A DNA stretch of 64,000 bases, taken from the NCBI GenBank assembly GCA_021613335.1, contig JAJTWR010000287.1, positions 677,501 through 741,500 of the forward strand, given 5' to 3'. A program made the position numbers and the translations under genes. The notes below the pieces were generated by a model. That model did no database searches and was not told where the DNA came from. It worked only from the letters and a program-made list of their open reading frames with translations. Shown here one piece after another: positions 1-12,606 of the stretch. Within the stretch, counting starts at the first letter, position 1; every line of letters starts with the position of its first letter. Source of the stretch: Whitmania pigra (taxonomy: Eukaryota; Annelida; Clitellata; Hirudinida; Haemopidae).

Positions 1-170
1 TCAATTGAGCATGTCGGTGATGATGATAACGATAATGACGATGGTGGTGATGATAATGATATTGATGGTGATAATACGATGATGGTCGTGATCATGATAA
101 TGGTGATAATGATGACAACGGTGATAATGATGACAACGGCTAACGTGATAATGATGACGGTTGAAAAGTG
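1..170. repeat. imperfect ATG/ATA-rich low-complexity DNA
   Basis: Degenerate GATGAT, GATAAT and AACGGTGATAATGATGAC units. Confidence 0.8.
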
Positions 171-1695
171 AATGTTGAAAAATCCATTAACTTTAATGTA
201 TTTATCACATTGCTAATGACTTATTAGGTGGCTGATGAAGAGGAGAGATGATGGACAGATAAACAACAGGATGTATGGATGGATGGATGGATGGGTGGGT
301 GGTTTTATGAAGGTATTGGTGAGTTATTGGACGAATGGAATGATAGCTACATCCGAAAAGAACAACGCCGAAAAGAGGTTATGTTCTTTAACATCTGCAA
401 AACAAACAAAAGGCCAATGCGGTGTTCGAATGAAGGCAGTAAGGTCTGCTAACGATTTTCTTCTCGAAAAGCAATTTCAAAAGCACTTTTGTTTTTCTGT
501 GCGTTTTGTTAAAAACTCTTCGACGCAATCCTCTGCGAAATTACGTGAAACGCGAACTACTCGGCGAGCGTTCAGGTATTTCCATCTTCGTCAATGTTTC
601 CGTGTTTCGAATTAAACCCGTGCCGCTACTGAGCACCGTGTGGCTGGATGAGAGAAAAAAGATAGAAACAGAAACACCCAAAGAGATAAACGGATAGAGA
701 GGAAAAGAGATGCAGCGAAATTGGAAAAAAAAAAACGTCAGCATCGCCCCATGTTCGAGCTTGCTGGAAAGAATTTCTTTGGAATCGAGAGACGAGCTGA
801 TGGCAAACATCTGTCCGCCGATCGAGCAACACGATTTGCGGCCAAAGATTGGCCGAGTGTCCGTAAAGATTTATTGGAGTTGAACATCCACAAAAACATC
901 CGCAAAAGTTCGAACCGACGCCTGTTTCTCATCCGTGCAGCCATCAACAGTTCCCGATCGTCCGCTAAACCTCTCCAGCTATCAAGTTTGCAAAAAAATA
1001 TATATATATATATAAAAACGAAAAAATATAAAACTACATCATGGAAGGGACTAACTAACTGTTCAGAGAAAACAGTCATCTTTTCTAAACGTATTTTTCT
1101 AAGCACTACCGCAAACGCGGCCAAAGGCACCTTCTCAGTATTTACACAGGTGTTTCAGGTCTACCCACCCTCACCTCTCCTCCCCCTCCCCCCCCCCCCC
1201 CCCCCAAAGGAGTTTTTTTCATCAGTGGGGAGTTGTTTTGAAATGAGAACAACTGACTGAATTGAAATTTTGTTTGGAATTTAGGATTATTATTTATTAT
1301 TTGTGACAAAATGAATTATTATACTTAATCTTAGCGTTCATGTTCATTTACCTCCTGCACATCCGTAAAAATTTATATTTATTAAATATCTATGATGTAC
1401 GCTAAACTCAGTCCGTCTAGCTATCCACTTACTATTATTATTAATAAAAATAATAGATAATATTACACGATTATTATAATTAATATAAAAATAAATATAT
1501 ATTATCATATTATTATAAAAAGAAATAAATAATATGTCTTAATAATATTAATAATTAGGTGAGCATCCTTGATGGAAATTACACCGAGAATGTTTTGGTA
1601 AAAAACAAACGTGGGAAACCAATTAGGACCATTTATTACGTATAATCTGCTTTTAAAAAAATCACAGAACCACTTCTTCAGAGACGACTTCACCA
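171..1695. other. no gene recognised
   Basis: Short frames on both strands resemble no known protein. It should hold the final YAP intron or 3' exon(s), but none can be identified. It includes a poly-C run near 1186-1205. Confidence 0.4.
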
Positions 1696-1696
1696 A

Positions 1697-1796
1697 AATG
1701 CACCGGCAATTCACCAAATTCATCGACAATTCACCAAATTCATCGACAATTCACCAAAATGCACCGGCAATTCACCAAATTCATCGACAATTCACT
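1697..1796. repeat. 19-20 bp minisatellite
   Basis: Five copies of caattcaccaaattcatcga-like units, two of them a variant containing aatgcaccgg. Confidence 0.85.
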
Positions 1797-1905
1797 TACA
1801 AGGTGCAATTCCACCTCGAGATATGGAAGGAGAAAAGCAATTGGAAAACGCTAATCTTAAACGCTCGCGATATCGTAGACTGGTGAGATTTCCTGTGAGT
1901 ACGAA

Positions 1906-2134
<229 letters not shown>

Positions 2135-2503
2135 CATGAATAAATAAATAATAACGATAGAATGATTTGCAATCAATCATAAGGTAATTTCGTGAAGGTT
2201 GTCTATCAATCAACAAGCAGGTGTTTCGGTGATAAGAGAAATTAAGTGAGATAAAGTTGCAGGTATAAATCATCTTTTCGGTAGCGACAAGAACATTTTA
2301 TCTATTGTTTAACTGTTCGGTCATATTCGGTGATATCGTCAGGTGTTTTTTTTGTTTTGTATTAAAAATTTGTTTAGTATTAGAAATTTATTTTTTTAAT
2401 GATACAAATTTAACTGTATTATCAGATGATGTAATTTATCATAAATTGTTGTTCAAGTCATGTCAAACGATACAAATAATGAATAAAATTAAACATTTGA
2501 ACG

Positions 2504-2788
<285 letters not shown>

Positions 2789-2808
2789 TGGTAAATGATG
2801 AAACTCAC

Positions 2809-2892
2809 CCTCATCGTTGGCATCAACTTCATCCACGTTACTGAGATAATCTTCCGGACTTCTCGGCAAACTGTAGGTTGTACCCATCCCTC
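2809..2892 (-). CDS. YAP1: YAP exon 5: YSLPRSPEDYL motif
   Basis: A short exon between cctcag and G|GTGAGT encodes GMGTTYSLPRSPEDYLSNV and DEVDANDE. This aligns with the conserved vertebrate stretch SYSVPRTPDDFLNSVDEMD just after the degron. A 285-bp ATC array begins 14 bp past the donor. Confidence 0.85.
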
Positions 2893-5800
2893 CTGAGGTC
2901 AATATTTTATCACAACCAAAGTATGCATAAGTAATGCTCTAATTATCATCAATACTACTTATTTATTTAATAATAGTTTATTTATTAATAATAACTATTA
3001 TAAGCATCGCCATCACCGTTAGCAGTAGAAACATGATCACTATCATCACACGGTATCATCGTCACCATGGCAACCATCATCAAACGGATGAAATCCCCAG
3101 AAAGATTAGATCGAATATTAAAAACATTTTTGGTGCACGTGTAAGACGATTCGCTTGAGATGAGCCGACGAAAGATTAAAAATAAATATTTGATCATCAT
3201 TATTATTATTATAGATTATCATTATTATAATTATAATTATAATTATTATTATTACATTATTAGTAATGAAATTATTAGTATTATTACGATTATTAATAAT
3301 TTTATTATTTATAGTATTGATGCTTCTCGAAATATCGCTTATTAAAATCCATGTGACCTCTACTATTTTCATCTTTCGTAGCAATTGGAGCGACTGAGTT
3401 GATGGTAAGTAATAAACAGAGTTAATTATTTCTGATCAATCGGATTTAAAAGTTATTTATCAGCAACAACAACAAATTGGAGATAAATTATCAATTTATA
3501 TATTTCTTTATTTATTTATATAATCATCTCAGCATTTTCCCGATCAGTAAATTTATATGATAAAAAATAACCAAACTGAGGATGAATAGCGCATTTTTCA
3601 TTGAATTACCAGTTTATAAGCCAAATGTGCATTAACCCAATTTCCCCTGAAAAATATCCTTTTTCTGATCTTATCCTTTTTTTCTGATTTTACGAGCGAT
3701 TAATGTCGAGCTTAAAAAGACAGATTAGATATCACTGGATTTGAGAAATAAATATTTGAAAATTATGCATGTTAAATTTATATGTTATATATTAAATATT
3801 ATACTTCGAGAAATTATCGGATTAGGGAAATGATTATTTGAAAATTATGGATGTCATTATTATCAGAATGATATTACTATTATAATAGTTAATAATAATA
3901 AATTATTACAATGTTATAAAGATATGATAACAATAATTATTAATTATTATAATATAATAAATCATTGACCAACCAAGTCCGCTATCGGTGCTGTTCTGTC
4001 TTATGTGAGAGTCAAGCACGCTGGTCTGGGGTAAGAAAGTATTGGAATCCATGCCACTCGGAACTATTGAGCCACACAAGACTCCTCCCGCTCCAATCAT
4101 CATCGTCTGCTGCTGCTGCTGGTGTGGCTGGTGATGATGATGATACTGCTGAGGTTGACCTTGACCCGAAGGATGGCATTTGGGGTGGGCGGAGGTGGGG
4201 CTTTGCAAGTCCACCATGGTCGGAGAGATGGCATTTTGTCTGACCAGTTCAGTCAGCATCATTTCCTGCGCGGGTTTTTTCAATGGCGCGTTATACGCAG
4301 TAAAATAGTAGGCCTCGTAAGTTATAGGCCATTGATCTGATTTCAAAACACGATTGCGCTGTTAAGTGCTCCAAGTTGCTAGCATTACTTTTAGACTAGA
4401 AGCAGCTACAGTCTTATCGTGTTTTTTATTGGAAATAAGAATAAAAAACATTTCCATGGAAAAACAATGAAGATGGAAGGTAGAGGCAGTCAGGTTTCCG
4501 TACAACAACATTACAACCGTAATGAGACCTATTTTCCAGAAATAGCAGAAGTTAAAAAAAGTCAAACAATCTTGAAGATCTTTATTTAAGAAGGCGGCCG
4601 GGATATTCTCACTCGAATTGTAAACAAAGTTCTGCAAGAGATGTTGTTCTCTGCCTCTTAAGCGGGATACAACAATGAAGCAGGTGCTTGTAACTTATCA
4701 TGGAATCAAGTACAGTACTACTCCATCTAGCGAGAGATTGTGATTCTCTTGCCTTCTGTTCTCAAAACAGGCATCAGCCATTCATCAACCCAAATTGGTT
4801 CCCTATCACTCACCGAAGCCGAATTTCTAGGATTTATTTTAACAATTCCAAACGGGTAATAATAGCTTCTTTTTTTTTATTACGAAGCAAATTAATAGAT
4901 TATTTCTTAAAACTATGAGCTATAATTATTACGAAAGGAAGGAAAAAAGCGCTGGAAAATTCTCTTAACAAACATAAGCCAAAACACGACTCCGAAAGTG
5001 CACTTAAACACAAATCCGCTGATGAGATGTTTTTGCAGTTCAAAAAATACCCCGAGAAGAAGGAATAATGAAATTCCAGACAAATGGTTGAAATAATTCT
5101 CAACTTGGAAAAGTGAGTTTCCAAAGTAAAAAAAGGCAAAGATTTTAATGGCTAGAAATTCATTCATTCCAAAGAACGTGGGAAATGCTGAAAGAAATTT
5201 ATTAAGTAGAGTCAAAGTCATCCAGAAGATGATTTCATTTCAGAAAGTGATTTTATTATACAAATTTTAATAATAAATACAAAATAATAGTTTAGATTTA
5301 AGATGTAACAAGAAAACACGACTAAATGTCTCGTCTTCATTAGCTGAAAATAGCAGCCATTTCGTTGCTATTATTAACGCAGTCCACAATTTATACAAAA
5401 ACTTCCATTTATAGCTGAAACCCGAAAAGCAAAGAATTATAAAATTATGTATGTTTAATTGAAATTGGACAAAAAAGAGATTCGGGCCTCTATGGCAAAA
5501 AATAATTGTGAGTTCAAACATATGTGTTGAGAAAATTTTGCAAATAAAAATAAAATGGATTTTAATTGGTAAAAGGAGTATAAGATTTTGTTATTATTAA
5601 ATTAAATTATGCTGGCATTACAGATAACAAATTATAAGATTGGAAACCCTAATCGTAGGCCCCTAAAAACCTAAGCCGAGAAATTAGAAATTATCATTCG
5701 TCTTGTTCACCTGATTATTATTATTATTATTACTTACCTAATTTCAAGCAATTAGCTCAATTTCATTTATTTATTTCTTAAAATTAAAGCCATTTCAACA

Positions 5801-8078
5801 TCTGTTTGGAGAATCTTTTCGTTTCATTTTTTGTTCAATGTCCAAGAACAATATTTTAATTAAGTAAGTGGACCATTAAACCATCAAATTTCGGTACGTA
5901 AGGTTTGAACGTCTTCTTAAGACAAGAAATTTTAAATAATAACTTTAACTTGCTGGTAAAGTTGGGTTAAATTTGGATAGTTATAATTACAAATTTCATT
6001 AATTACTTATAAACCCACTGGCCATTAGTTACTTACAATTATGGGTTCTTGTGGAACTTTTTTCATGGCTGACATCCAAATTATTCCACAAGTTTTATCT
6101 TCCCAACAAATTGATTACAATTCTTCCAGCCATTCTTTCAATGATTATTTAAGCATACATTTTTATATTGTTTAAGCATGTATTTTTATATTATTTAAGC
6201 AATTTAAGTATTTGTATCTTACTGTTCTTTGAATTATTGTGCAGATAAAACAAATTGCCGCCTATTTAGCCATCATCTACCAGTGAGCCAAATAAAGTTA
6301 ACTTCTTGTTATAATAATACTTCATTAACTAATTGTATTTATAATTATATTAACTAATCATATAATATAATATTAACAAGGAGAACAAAATTAAAACTTA
6401 AAACTAGCGTACTAACTGATATTAACATGTAAATTATAAATAAGTAAATAAATAAATAAACTAGAAAAGTTCAAACCCTGCAGACGATAGCCTGCTGTTC
6501 ATGCTGGAGTCTTTCCTTCTCCTTTTGCAGCTTCTGGAGTTCGAAACAGATGAGCTGCTCATTCGGCAGGGACCTTCGACCACTCCTCGGTGACATCATC
6601 GTCTGGAGTTGTTGTTGTTGTTGTTGCTGTTGTTGTTGTTGTTGATTCAACATTGGCGAGGAGTGGACGAGATGCTGGGGTTGGTGAACTGTTAAGGATG
6701 AAGATGTTAATAGATAGATGGTTAGGTGGATAGATAGAGAGGTAGAGAAATAGATAGAGAAATATAGATGAATATACGACCATCAGCTTTTTTCGCTTGA
6801 TATGATATGTGACTGATATGCCTCAAATTGCAAAGACCAATTTAGTTTGAATCAGTTGATTAACTGCAATTATCATGCAATAATTACATAAGTGCATTCA
6901 TTCTAATCGATTGATTAATTAATTAGTACTTTTCTGCCAGCTTAAGACGATGAAATTCTAGGCAATTCAGAAAATAAATAAATGTAAGAACAATCTGTCT
7001 GTCTGTCTGTGACATACCACCAAAGGTCACTTCAGTACTGTCATTGACAGTGATGCACAAAACATGACATTGACGTACATGAGTACTTAAGTACATTTGT
7101 TGTACTTGAGTATTTATACTTAAGTCCTTTCAAGATTGTGTACTTAGTATTTAGTACTTAAATACATTTTTAATAATTATTAATAAGTACATTTTAAGTA
7201 CTTTTAAATTTTATTTTTAAATAAACATTTTTTTAAATGAAAGTCCTAATGTATTGATATTATATTATTCTGACTCCTCAGCGTAACAGACTCTGTGACA
7301 AATATTTGTACTGAAGATAACGAATATTATTTCTGATCAATGAAGAAAAGGTACTTATACTTATACTTGTACTTATACTTAAGTATATTGACTACAGCCC
7401 CAAGTACTTGTCCTTATATTTAAGTACATTCTTGGAGTACTTAATGCAACACTGGTCATTGAATACAATTCACTGATCACAAATGATGTTGAATGATGAA
7501 TGAATGAGAACAACCACATGAAATCATAAGCCACTGTAGACGCTACGAGGCAACTCGGCGAATAACACAACATGATAAACAAGGGCAATGGAATCAACAA
7601 CTTCAAAGATAACTTAATGACTGTTACCGAATATTGGGGTCCACTTATCTAGCGCTTAGTCATGAAATTACCTTATTGACTACGATGACAATGACGATGA
7701 CGATGACGCTGAAGATGACGATGACGACGACGACGATGATGATGATATCAAAAGTAATCACAGGTAATCAAAGAAACACAAGTTCGCTGCTATCACTTAC
7801 ACATTCTGTGATCGTACGGTATGGTGGTATTGTCGAGTTGGTTGACGAAATACATCTCTCCGTCTGTGGTCATGCACTGATCCCATCCTGGTGACAAGGA
7901 AGAGAAGTCTTGTTGTTGTTGTTGCTGTTGTTGGTACTGCTGGAGTGACTGGTGTTGCATGATTCCTGATTGTTGCTGCTGTTGCTGAGGATGATGGTGA
8001 TGATGATGGTGATGAAGTAGAGGAGCCGAGTTGTAGTCGAGGGGAAAGTGACTATGATCTGGAGGGTTGTGTTTACCC

Positions 8079-8109
<31 letters not shown>

Positions 8110-9424
8110 GCTGCTGCTGTACACCGGTTTTAGAGCCTTGGTGGAGTTTCTGCATGATGTGCTGTTGTTGTTGTTGTTGTTGTGTTGTTGTTGTTGTTGT
8201 TGTGTTGTTGTTGTTGTTGTTGTTGTTGATGAAGAAGGAGCGGTGCGAAATGTTGTTGGTTCTGATCAACTCCTAACCAATGTCCCTTGCTGAATAATAT
8301 AAGAGTAATAACAGACGAATTGTTAGGGTTTCAATAGCTGAGATGGTGGATGCAATAATTATGATGATGGTTTAACGGGATAATCATCATCATCATCAGC
8401 GACGTCGTCATCATCAACATCATCATCATCATCATCAGCGTCGTCGTCATCATCATCATTACTACCCTCACAGCCATCATCGCCATCGTCGTCATCGTTT
8501 TCTCATCACTCCGCGTCTCTGCATCCGAGCGGCTGTCCTTAATTGGTCTGAAGAGAGGAGATGAAGGAGGGGGTTCGGTAATAAATTAAGACCCTCTCAT
8601 TCAACGCCGACTCGGATCCTCAAAAGACTAAAAATACTTTCATAAATGACAAGTTAAAAAAAAACAAAAACAATAACAACTCTACTCCTTAATTCGGCAT
8701 AATTGACTAATTTCGAGAGCTCTTCCTTACAACTGGGCGAGTATTACACGAGGGGTTAATTGAGGGGATTTACGAAGGATCCAGGGATGTCATTTGGGGG
8801 CAGAGGGCAATGGGGTGAGACTTTTGACAGATTTTTGTCAGATCAAAAAGGGGAGTGTTTTTTGAAAAATAAATTAACCACCACCACACAAGTCCCGTTT
8901 GAGTTTTTCCGCATTTCTGAGTAGAATTTGGGTTAACCATTTAGGCATCCGACACGCATCACTTCACCTTCTTGAAGTGATGCCAATGATTTTAGTTTAA
9001 CTTTTTTTTTTAGACCGCAGAGTCTTCTCCATCAGCCATTTCATCATCATGATCGTCACCGTCATCGTCATCGCCGTCATCATCATCTTCGTCATCATCA
9101 CTATCATCATCACCACCATCTTCAATCCCCGGTCTAGGCCCCTTTGAATCAAAATACTTCGATGGCTCCATATCCGAGGATCAACGTACGATTTTAAATC
9201 ATTGGAGACATCAAAGCACCCCAGGTCTGATCGTAAAAAAATAAAAATAGCATAATAAATTTGTCTTCAATTAAATCCCAGCACCAGCATCAGACGGATC
9301 TGAGGAAAAGATTTTTTAATCCGAAAAGCGTTTATCTCGAATATTTTTTTATCTGCACTTGAGCGAAATACCTTGATTAATGGAACTTTGAGCAGCCAGT
9401 CTTTATTCCGGTGCATCCATCATG

Positions 9425-9459
<35 letters not shown>

Positions 9460-9460
9460 G

Positions 9461-9547
<87 letters not shown>

Positions 9548-9554
9548 GATTATT

Positions 9555-9631
<77 letters not shown>

Positions 9632-9632
9632 G

Positions 9633-9700
<68 letters not shown>

Positions 9701-9757
9701 ATTATTATTATTATTATGATTATTATTAGTATGATATTATATTATTATTATTATTAT

Positions 9758-9810
<53 letters not shown>

Positions 9811-10015
9811 TATTATTATTCTTAGTATTTTATTATTCTTATTATTCTTATTATTATTATTATGATATATTATTCTTATTATTCTTATTATTATTATTAT
9901 TATTATTATATTATTATTATTCTTCTTATTCTTGTTGTTGTTGTTATTCTTATTATTATTATTATTATTATTATATTATTATTTATTATTATTATTATTA
10001 TTCTTCTTATTATTA

Positions 10016-10050
<35 letters not shown>

Positions 10051-10095
10051 TTATTATTATTATTGTTGTTGTTATTATTATTATTATTGTTATTA

Positions 10096-10137
<42 letters not shown>

Positions 10138-12575
10138 CCCATCATCACCATCATCGTCGTCAACCCTCACAATCGACACCACCCTCTAACAACATCGTAA
10201 TTTTCAGGCTGTCTCAATTATGTCCGTAAATTTCATCATTACCATTATTTATCCATCGCTCGAAATCAATTTCACTCTGCTCCATCATATCCGCTCGGCA
10301 AGATGAACCGAAACAAGAAAAAATACTCCATTCACAAGAATCGGATATCCATTGAAAAGTAAGGAAGGAAGGAAGGATGGAAGGAAAGAAGACAGGAAAC
10401 GTGGATGGTTGTAGTGGAGAACAAGCAGACTGTTCATCATTCCTGAACAAGTTTTCCAGACTGAATTTAACATGTGGAAATATACGCGAGCTAAAAGATG
10501 GATGGAACTAGGAAGAGAGAGAAGGAGAAAAAGAAGAGATAGTTGTTTGCTTTTTGACCTCGAACGCGGAGGCTCCATACAAGGTTACGGATAAAGAACA
10601 GGCGAAATTTAAGCAAAAAAAAAACAAAACATAAAAACGGAACAACATGGCGAGGGGTTTGAAACACGATAGGTTGGAGTTTTGAAACTGAAGACCACTG
10701 TGATGACTGCGAGACCAATAAATACGAGGATGACTGGATGAGCTGCCTGCTCACAGCACCTAATTATTCCAGAACTGCCTGCGCCTGACAAATCGTCTGC
10801 CTCCATAAAACTAAGAATAAACACCAGTCCGGGCTCAACTCCCTTCTCGCTTGTGTTGTTCTGTTCTTTGGGGGGATTTGGGGAGATTTGGGGAGATTTA
10901 GGGAAATTTGGGAGGATTTGGGGAACCGTTTTGGGCTTTGATGTGCATCTCCTCATGTCCCTGAGTTGGGCTTCTGAAATCTGCTCATTTTTCTTTTAAT
11001 TTTTTTAAAAATAAATTTTATCGGCTGGTTTTGGTCGATCTGTGAATCCTCACAATTCATCAATTCATCGCGCTATCGTAATTGAGCTGAAACGTATGAT
11101 TTAACCTGCCAAACTGATGATCACTTAAGCTAAAATGATGACTCCTGTTGATTTCTTGATAAATGAAATCCCATCCATTTTATATCTTCTAATACCTGTT
11201 TAACATATTTTATTCAAGTATATGTTTAACATATTTTATTCAAATCAACTAATTCTCTGTGAGGTGAGGGAAATAACTATGACTCCAACTGTCTTGTCAG
11301 CTTCGAAGAAGTCATAAATCCAAAAAATCCAGTCAAGGACTCGCGCCAACGGGAAAGCAGACCCTCAGAAAGTCTCACTTACGACTTTTGGACAAAAAAA
11401 TTAAACAGACGTTGTCATACCAGGATGTCTTTTTTTCAGTTTTTGATGATTGATTTGTCCGCGTAGGATTTGTTTCAATTTTTATCAGCAAACTAACTTT
11501 CTAGCACTGTCTAGTTTGACAGGACTTAGTTGTAAAAAAATTTTAAAACTTTTTAAATAATAATATGCTTAACTCTATTTTCTTATTAAATGCTTATCTT
11601 TATTGTACTTAAAAATATCTGTTTGTGGTCATTGATTGATCCCTCGATCTGTTAAAAATTAAAAAAACAAAATAAAATGAACAGATATTACGGACGAGTT
11701 GAAATAATACAGGATTGTACGCGCCGACGGTTCTACATTTTTTTTTTTGGACCATCTCGACCAACCTCTTTAAGCACAGAAACTTTGAGATCCGTGAAAA
11801 AAACTTCTACTTGGGACTTTGAAAAATACTTTTAGGGGAGGATCTGTTCATAATCAGACATGATATGTGATATATCATATATATATATATATGATACAAT
11901 TCAGTGCACGAACAAGGGTGATAATCAACGCTTACGTCCGATAAATTAAAAATTCTAACAGATACTACCGGCAGAGAATGATTTAGAAGTGGGTCGGGAG
12001 AGTGATTTATAAAGTCTAAGAAAGAATAAATTAATTCCATTGTAATTCATTAATAATTTTATTTTGTTTCAATAATTTACGACCTTGGACTTTAGGTAAA
12101 CTTCAGGAGCAGTGACCACCTAAATCTGGTTCGCGATGTGCCAAAGTGTTGCAGATCCGTAACCTTGGTTACGACGAATGTCGCCATGTCACCGCCCATT
12201 AGTCATCCACAAGTTCCTCGTTACTGAGTACACCGAGTATGACAAGAATTAAAATAATGATCCGTCAAAACTCAAGCAATCATCATTAAGACCTCATCAT
12301 TAAGTTTGCAGAGTGGAAATTTTTCAAACTTATGATTTCGTGATAAACTTTTATGCTTTAGTGTTTCAGAGAATCAGCTGAATGTTCCAAGAGCAAAATG
12401 TCTCAGATTTCTGAGATCGACTGATTTTGATTTTGTCTTCTCTTTTGGATCTCTTGGAAGATGCTGACTAGGAGGTCAACAGTTTCAGATATTTCATCTT
12501 CAGATGTAATTCCCTACCTACGGGCGATATTTAATCCAACTCTGAGGTGCGAACGACGATGATGATGATGAGTGG

Positions 12576-12606
<31 letters not shown>

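Noticed and set aside
1801..1896. Possible small exon, on either strand
   Set aside because: Minus: tactcacag...T|GTAAGT, in phase with YAP exon 5. Plus: ttacaag...CCT|GTGAGT. Both are open, neither resembles the YAP C-terminus or any protein I know, and the mirrored splice signals make it ambiguous.
8762..8810. Candidate second half of YAP WW1 (MTSLDPS before a GTAAAT donor)
   Set aside because: The Trp is absent, the upstream residues do not fit the middle strand, and there is no convincing acceptor in phase.
10609..10956. 115-codon minus-strand frame with a hydrophobic segment in YAP intron 1
   Set aside because: Part of it is translated from the G-run repeat; it does not resemble YAP or another known protein.
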